From Lawsonibacter sp. (GTDB taxonomy: Bacteria > Bacillota > Clostridia > Oscillospirales > Oscillospiraceae), in contig JAAWIE010000001.1 of the NCBI GenBank assembly GCA_022796195.1, positions 62,001 to 126,000 on the forward strand: a DNA stretch of 64,000 nucleotides. The letters run 5' to 3'. This document shows positions 58,733-64,000 of the stretch, one piece after another. The notes beneath the pieces are model-generated. The model saw only the letters and a program-made list of their open reading frames with translations. It did no database searches and was not told the DNA's origin. The translations under genes were made by a program, and so were the position numbers. The first letter of the stretch is position 1. Every line of letters begins with the position of its first letter.

Positions 58733-61700
58733 CTACCGGATGGCGTCGGCGGCTTTGTGTTTCTTGCCCGCATGGACAAAGCCGCTGATGATCTGGCCCA
58801 AGCCCTTGAAGAAATGACCGTTGACCATGGTGAGGATGCCCCCGGCCGACTCTGCGGTGCAGATCCCGCCGGTCATCTTGGCGATTCCCCGGAAGGGCAT
58901 ATTGTAGTTGAACATCAGGTTCAGGTTTGGAGTGCCCTTCTCCAGGCTCTTGTTCAGCATCCCGGTCAGCCGCCGGTAGACGAAGCGGGCCAGCCCGCTT
59001 TTGGCGTAGTACATCTGGCAGATGGCGTCGTTCATGGTGAGGGTGCCGCTCCAGCTCCCGTCGGGGATGGGGCGGCCCAGCAGAAGTTCAAACTGCCGGT
59101 CGGAAACCGCTTTGATTGTGCCGCTGTAGTAGTCCGCCAGTTCTCTGGCGTTGTAGGGGTTCTCTGCCCCGGTTCCCGCCACGGATACCGTTCCGGTGAG
59201 GCGGATGTCCGCTGCCGAAGCCCCGACCATAATTTGATATTCGCCGCCTCGGCTCCGTCTGCCGTGCCGGTGTTGGTCAGGGTGAAGACCACCTCGCTCT
59301 CCGACACCGTTAAGCCGCTGTAGACGAAGGTTGTGTAGCTCAAGCCAAATCCGAAGGGGAATAACACGGGGATTTTCGCCGTTTCGTAATAACGGTAGCC
59401 CACGAACGGGCCCTCTCGGTACTCGGCATTGCGCTGTTTGGCAGGAAAGTAAGGGGCTGAGGGGACGTCCTCATATTGGATGGGATAGCTCTCCGCCGGT
59501 TTGCCCGAGGGGTTGATCTCTCCCAAAATGGCCTGGAGCATGGCCCCGGCCCCCGCCTGCCCGCAGAGGTAGCCGTGGATGACAGCCCTGCACTGGTCTA
59601 GCCAAGGCATTTCCACCGCCGATCCGGCGGACATTACCGCTACGATGTTGGGGTTGACGGCGCTGACCGCCTGGAGCAGGCTGGTCTGGCTCTGGGGGAG
59701 ACGCATATGGGGACGGTCCAGGCCCTCGCTCTCGCTGATCTCATCCAATCCGATGTAGAGCAGGACCACGTCCGCCTGTTTTGCCAGCTCCACAGCCCTG
59801 GCCTGCATGGCCGGGTCGCCTTTGCCGGAACGGGGATAGCCGGGCGCAAATCCCACTACATTTAGTGGATAGTCCCCAATAATATCCATGGTGTTATCAA
59901 CTTTAGTGGCGTTGACCACCGAAGAGCCCGCCCCCTGATACCGGGCGCTCTGGGCAAACTCGCCGATCACCGCCACACGGGTCCCCTTCTCCAGGGGCAG
60001 AAGGCTCCCTTCGTTTTTCAACAGGACAATGGATGCCCCGGCGGCTTTCCGGGCCAGCGCATGGTGGGCGTCTGCGTCGAAGGGCCGGTCCTTCTGCGGT
60101 GCGATGGACTTGGTGACGGACAGTACTACGTCCAGCAGTTCGTCCACCCGGCGGTCAATCACATCCTCGCCGATGGTTCCGTCCTTCACCGCCTGGACCA
60201 GTTCCAGGTCGGAGTCCCCTCGGGTGGTGGGCATTTCCAGGTGGGAACCGGCCCGGACGCCCTCAATATGCTCGTTGGAGCCCCCCAGTCGGACACGACA
60301 AAGCCGTCGAAGCCCCACTCGTCCCGAAGGACGTTGTTCAGCAGCTGGGCGCAGCCGCCGGCCCAGCGGTTGCCGATGTGGTTGAAGGAGGACATAGCGG
60401 CCTCGCAGCCGGCATCCTTCACGCACATCTCGAAGGGCTTGAGGTAAATCTCGCGGATGGCCTGTTCGTTGGACCAGGTACACAGCATGGAGTTGCGGTT
60501 GCCCTCCTGGTCGTTCAGGGCGAAGTGCTTCATATAGGAGTATACGCCGTGGTTCTTGGCTCCGGCGACGGCGTTGGCAGCAATCGCGCCGGAAAGCAGG
60601 CCGTCCTCGGCAAAATGCTCGAAGTTCCGTCCGGCAAAGGCGGTGCGGTGGATGTTCATGGCGGGGGCGTACCAGCCGGAGGTGTTCATCTCGTCGGCCA
60701 TCTTGCCGATGCTCTCACCAAAGGACAGGGCCAGGTCCTTGCTCCAAGTGGCGGCGATCAGCACGCCTGCCGGGAAGCCCACCGAGCCCACGCCGGTGAA
60801 GTTGTTGTTGATGGAGGCGGGGCCGTCGTTGTCGTTGGTGCGCACCTTGCCGATGCTGCTGACGGAGTTGGTCTGGTAGCCGCCCAGAGAGATCAGGGCG
60901 TTCATGTCGTCCAGAGTCATCTGGTCCAGCAGCTGGTCCCACTTGGGGGCGTCGTAGGCCAGACTCCGCAGGTCCTTGAGCTGGAGGCCGTTCTTGGCCC
61001 CGGTGGTGACGGGCTGGGCGTTGGGGTCCTCGTCTGCTGCGGTGGCCTCGGCGGTGAGGTAGTTGTTCTTGTTGTAGAAGCCCGCCTTGTCCTCGGCGCT
61101 CATCTCATAGCTGGCGGGGGCGGCGGTGGCGGCGGCGTAGTTGGCGAAGCCACCGGCACGGGACAGATAGGTCACGTCGCCCTCGGCAAAGTCAAACTGG
61201 TTCACCGCAGCGGTCTGGTCGGAGGACCGGCCGGAGCTGTAATCCACGGCGGAGGAGACGGTGTAGGTCTCCGAATCCAGAACAGTGTGGGAATCGCGGT
61301 TGACGGAGATGACATAGTCCCCAGCCTCCAGCAGATAGCGGCCCTTTCCGCTCATGTCGTAGGAGGCCAGATCTTCCAGCTGGAAGGAGATGGCCACGCT
61401 GCCGGTGTTGGTGACAGTGACTTCGAAAGCAATGGTGCCATTGCTTTCGGAGATGGGTCCCATCTCCTGTTTGAAGCTGGTGTAGCTCAGGCTGTAACCG
61501 AAGGGGTACTGGACCACGTCGTCGTAGTTAATCAGGCCCTCCTCGGCGGCGGTTTCATAGAACTTATAGCCTACATAGATGCCTTCCACATAGTTGACAA
61601 AGGAGGCGGAGGAACCGGCAGGGTCAAAGCTGCTGGCGTCGCTGTCCATATCGCTCATGTTGGTGTATTTGAAGTCGCCGAAGTTGTTCCACTTCCGCCA

Positions 61701-61998
61701 TCTGGGTCACCAGTTCGGTGGCCTCAGCAGTCGTGGCCTCGGTGAGGTAAGAGGTCTCGCTGACCAGGTCCAGCATACTGGACATGGGGCCGGTGCAGAT
61801 CAGGTTGGCAATGATGACCACGGCCAGGAACAGGGCCAGGCCGGCCTGGGTGCGGACCAGGAATTTTTTGTCTTTCGGCAGCTTTCCACAAGCCACGATA
61901 GCGGCGATGGCAAGCACCGCAAACACTCCAAGGACAATCAGGTGGGTTTTGATCATGCCAAGTACGTTCATGACATCATCCATGTTGATAGCAAGCAT
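58733..61998 (-). pseudogene. Broken glycoside hydrolase family 3 gene (beta-glucosidase type)
   Basis: Starts at 61998 (AAGGAGGAAATC upstream) with two membrane helices (MLAINMDDVMNVL, then to about residue 70), as in large gut-clostridial GH3 enzymes whose domain order is GH3-C, Fn3-like, GH3-N, GH3-C. Three frame breaks: near 61690, ELVTQMAEV joins WNNFGDFKYTNMSD out of frame with most of the first GH3-C domain missing; at 60281-60286 a G run is one base short inside VVSDWGG; near 59245, TGTADGAE joins GEYQIMVGAS out of frame with part of the Fn3-like domain missing. Readable parts: 61624-61998, 60290-61680, 59250-60280, 58733-59240. The nucleophile region VVSDWG is present. Not translatable as one protein. 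Confidence 0.85.
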
Positions 61999-62147
61999 AC
62001 AGATTTCCTCCTTCTCTTTATCGCCAGGGCCGGCCGCGCCCCGGTCTTTTCAGAACGCATGATAGCATATTTTATTGTTCCCAGCACGACGAGCGCGTAA
62101 ACTGCTTGTTTTTCCGCACAAACTGCTTCTATTCATGTGCATTTTTA

Positions 62148-62191
62148 CAAAAGAGACCCCGGTTGTTTGACAGTTCAAACAACCGGGGTCT
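62148..62191 (-). terminator. Terminator of the receiver/GHKL gene
   Basis: Perfect 17-bp stem (arms 62154-62170 and 62175-62191, CAGT loop) covering the last codons and stop, followed on the reverse strand by CTTTTGT. Confidence 0.88.
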
Positions 62192-63020
62192 TGACGGGAA
62201 TGACAATATTCATCTCAAACCAGCTGTTCTGGTTGTGGATGGTCACCGTGCCGCCGTACTTGCCCGCCGTGTAGCGGATGGATTTGACGCCGAAGCCATG
62301 GTAGGCCCCATCCCCCTTGGTGGATATGGGGATACCATCTTGAAACTCCAGAATTTGTTCACAGTAGTTGCCGCATTGGATGATTAAGAAGTCCTTTTTG
62401 GCGTATACCGCCAGATGGATCAGCTGCTTTTTCTTGTCCTGGATGTTCAGCTCGCACTCAATGGCGTTGTCCAGCAGGTTGCCAAAGATGGAGCAGATAT
62501 CCACAATGTCCATAAAGTCCAGCCGTGCCCCGTCGGCCACACAGGTCAGCTCAACGCCGTGGCGGGCGCAGTACAGGCTTTTGCCGGTAAGGACCGTATC
62601 CAACACCGAGTTTCCTGATTCATCCGCTGATCCCTCCCACATAGTCGGCCAGGGCGTCCAGAAAGGGGCCCCGCCGTCCGCGGCTAAGGAGAAATAGTTC
62701 AGCGGCTTCAAGATGTAGTCCAGCGCGTTAACCGAGTAGCCCTGGATGGCGTATTGGGCCAGATTGGTCACAAAGACGATGACCACTTCCGGGTCCACCC
62801 TGCGGATGTGTCCCGCCGCGGTCATGCCGTCCAAAAAGGGCATATCCACATCCAGCAGCAATAGGTCATACTCCGGCCGGTACTGCTCCACCAGGTCCTC
62901 CCCGTTGTCATAGCGGGTGATGTGGAAGGTCCTTCCGGTCTCACGGCTGTAGTCGCTCAAAAACTGCTCCAGCTGCCCGAAGCACTGGGGATCGTCCTCT
63001 GCAATTAAAACATGAATCAT
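62175..63020 (-). CDS. Receiver-GHKL ATPase chimera (remnant of a LytTR regulator/AgrC-type kinase pair)
   Basis: 281 residues from the ATG at 63020. Residues 1-118 form a receiver domain (IAEDD, phospho-Asp in LLLDVDMPFLDG, Lys in DYILKPLNYFSL) of the AgrA/LytR type. Residues about 150-281 are the ATPase half of a GHKL kinase (GNSVLDTVL, FGNLLDNAIE, GFGVKSIRYTAGKYGGT). The LytTR DNA-binding domain and the kinase membrane and dimerisation parts are missing. In another frame, 62620-62685 reads as a LytTR-type C-terminus (GRRGPFLDALADYVGGISG, stop) overlapping an ATG (ATGA), which suggests that two genes were collapsed by internal deletions. Probably non-functional, or a mis-assembly. Confidence 0.7.
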   Translation of the reverse strand: MIHVLIAEDDPQCFGQLEQFLSDYSRETGRTFHITRYDNGEDLVEQYRPEYDLLLLDVDMPFLDGMTAAGHIRRVDPEVVIVFVTNLAQYAIQGYSVNALDYILKPLNYFSLAADGGAPFWTPWPTMWEGSADESGNSVLDTVLTGKSLYCARHGVELTCVADGARLDFMDIVDICSIFGNLLDNAIECELNIQDKKKQLIHLAVYAKKDFLIIQCGNYCEQILEFQDGIPISTKGDGAYHGFGVKSIRYTAGKYGGTVTIHNQNSWFEMNIVIPVKTPVV

Positions 63021-63065
63021 CCTTCTGCCCCCTCTCCGTAAAAGCGCCGCCCGCATCCGGCAGAC

Positions 63066-63875
63066 TTACCGCCAGCCGCGCCGGAGCACTTCCATGTCTT
63101 CGTTCTTTTTCAGCAGAACCCCAAGATAGGGCACTTCCTTTCCAATGCGGCTGGCATCCACGCCCCCGTGCTGGAGGGCCTGTATCCAGTCGATGATTTC
63201 GCTGGTGGAGGGCTTCTTTTTGATTTGAGGCAGATTCCTGATTTTATAAAAGGCTTCCAACACCTGATCCAGCAATTTTTTGCTGATATCCGGGTAGTGA
63301 ACCCGGACAATCTCCCCCATCAGTTCCCGGTCCGGAAATTCGATGTAGTGGAAGACGCACCGGCGCAGAAAGGCGTCAGGCAGTTCCTTTTCTGCGTTGG
63401 AGGTGATGATAACCACCGGACGGTGGAGGGCCTTAACGGTCCGCCCCGTCTCCGGGATGTGGAATTCCATCCGGTCCAGTTCCCACAGCAGGTCGTTGGG
63501 GAACTCCAGGTCGGCTTTGTCAATCTCGTCAATGAGCAGGATGACCGGTTCCTCGCTGGTGAAGGCGTCCCCCAGCTTGCCCAGTTTGACATATTTCGCA
63601 ATGTCGTCTACCCCCTGACCGCCGAATTGGCTGTCATACAGGCGCTGGACCACATCGTAGACATAGAGGCCGTCCTGTGCCTTGGTGGTGGACTTGATGT
63701 TCCAGATGATGAGCTTTTTGCCCAAAGCCCGGGAAATGGCCTCCGCCAACATGGTTTTGCCGGTGCCCGGTTCGCCCTTGATGAGCAGGGGCTTCTGGAG
63801 CACCATGGCGATGTTGGCCGCCCGGAGCAGCTCCTCCGAGGCCACATAATTTTTACTTCCTCTGAATTCACCCAT
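63066..63875 (-). CDS. MoxR-family AAA+ ATPase
   Basis: 269 residues from the ATG at 63875 (GGGAGGAAG upstream); the longer ORF has no ribosome site. Walker A GEPGTGKT at 34-41, Walker B LLIDEIDKAD (about 112-121), sensor 1 ITSNAEKEL (about 154-162) and arginine finger region LRRCVFHYIEF. MoxR ATPases act as chaperones that activate partner complexes and usually precede a von Willebrand factor A gene; none follows here, where the receiver/GHKL chimera begins 45 bases downstream. Cytoplasmic. Confidence 0.9.
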   Translation of the reverse strand: MGEFRGSKNYVASEELLRAANIAMVLQKPLLIKGEPGTGKTMLAEAISRALGKKLIIWNIKSTTKAQDGLYVYDVVQRLYDSQFGGQGVDDIAKYVKLGKLGDAFTSEEPVILLIDEIDKADLEFPNDLLWELDRMEFHIPETGRTVKALHRPVVIITSNAEKELPDAFLRRCVFHYIEFPDRELMGEIVRVHYPDISKKLLDQVLEAFYKIRNLPQIKKKPSTSEIIDWIQALQHGGVDASRIGKEVPYLGVLLKKNEDMEVLRRGWR

Positions 63876-63921
63876 TTTTCTTCCTCCCAGTGGTACCAAG
63901 GTGTTTTTCAACTTCCGGCCC

Positions 63922-63950
63922 ATTATAGCATGAAAAACCCGCGCAGAAAA
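63922..63950 (-). promoter_or_regulatory. Possible promoter of the MoxR gene
   Basis: Consensus TATAAT on the reverse strand (63922-63927) with a poor -35 (TTTTCT) 17 bases upstream, 47 bases before the start codon. Beyond it, 63951-64000 shows nothing recognisable. Confidence 0.45.
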
Positions 63951-64000
63951 GGGGTAGAAGAAATTCAATTTAAGGTGAACCGGCCCGGCGCAGGCCAGCT

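Noticed and set aside
60378-61745. 455-residue Gly/Val-rich forward frame over the GH3 gene
   Set aside because: Antisense shadow of the GH3 coding sequence; composition is an artefact of the opposite strand.

Overview
The window is a high-G+C piece of a spore-forming, chemotactic clostridial (Bacillota) chromosome, most likely from the Oscillospiraceae (Flavonifractor/Lawsonibacter/Intestinimonas-like gut bacteria). The evidence is the gene set and order: noc, divIVA-sepF-yggS, miaB-mutS-mutL-miaA-hfq, spoIIP, ylmH, degV, a miaA/hfq neighbourhood typical of Firmicutes, the absence of outer-membrane genes, and a large two-domain GH3 enzyme with N-terminal membrane helices of a type familiar from gut Clostridia. 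The taxon is inferred from recalled families; no search was run.

Layout. 1-4.7 kb: purine uptake and salvage (BMP-type ABC ATPase cut by the window edge, BMP lipoprotein, xpt), then a dicarboxylate/amino-acid symporter. 4.9-10.6 kb: noc, then the reverse-strand cell-division group (divIVA, sepF, yggS), an HlyD-like protein, hfq and miaA. 10.6-18 kb: a structured leader, an unknown gene, mutL, mutS, miaB. 18.3-23 kb, forward strand: chemoreceptor, spoIIP, and a three-gene operon of a UbiA-type polyprenyl-phosphate transferase with two half-size SMR/EamA transporters. 23.1-24.1 kb: six tRNA genes in two transcription units. 24.3-29.5 kb: a 2-hydroxyacyl-CoA dehydratase/activase system in which the usually single large protein is split and a small formylglycine-generating-enzyme-like gene sits between the halves. 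29.8-34.7 kb: a complete dndBCDE DNA phosphorothioation operon, visibly more A+T rich than its surroundings, with no dndA and no dndFGH nearby. 34.8-43.1 kb: ylmH, degV, AI-2E family exporter, HtrA protease, DEAD-box helicase, membrane protein, prfC.

43.2-58.1 kb is the most remarkable region: a tellurium/stress (Ter) supercluster. Eleven reverse-strand genes run from yceG through telA, four TerD/TerA paralogues, a Ca2+-ATPase, a rhomboid protease, a PRTase-TRSP protein, a StiP-PELOTA protein and a HAD phosphatase. A divergent pair encodes a Ter-type C-C bond lyase (HpcH-like) and a protein that joins one YceG-type module to a trypsin-like protease. The divergent promoters lie at 55.5-55.65 kb. 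TerD domains bind calcium, and the calcium pump in the same run fits a calcium-linked membrane stress response; the lyase, PRTase, StiP and HAD proteins look like the known Ter-associated biosynthetic module, here without its ATP-grasp member.

58.2-64 kb: GtrA, a GH3 gene broken by two internal deletions and a one-base loss, a receiver/GHKL chimera that looks like a collapsed response-regulator/kinase pair, and a MoxR ATPase. The concentration of breaks here is either local decay or an assembly problem.
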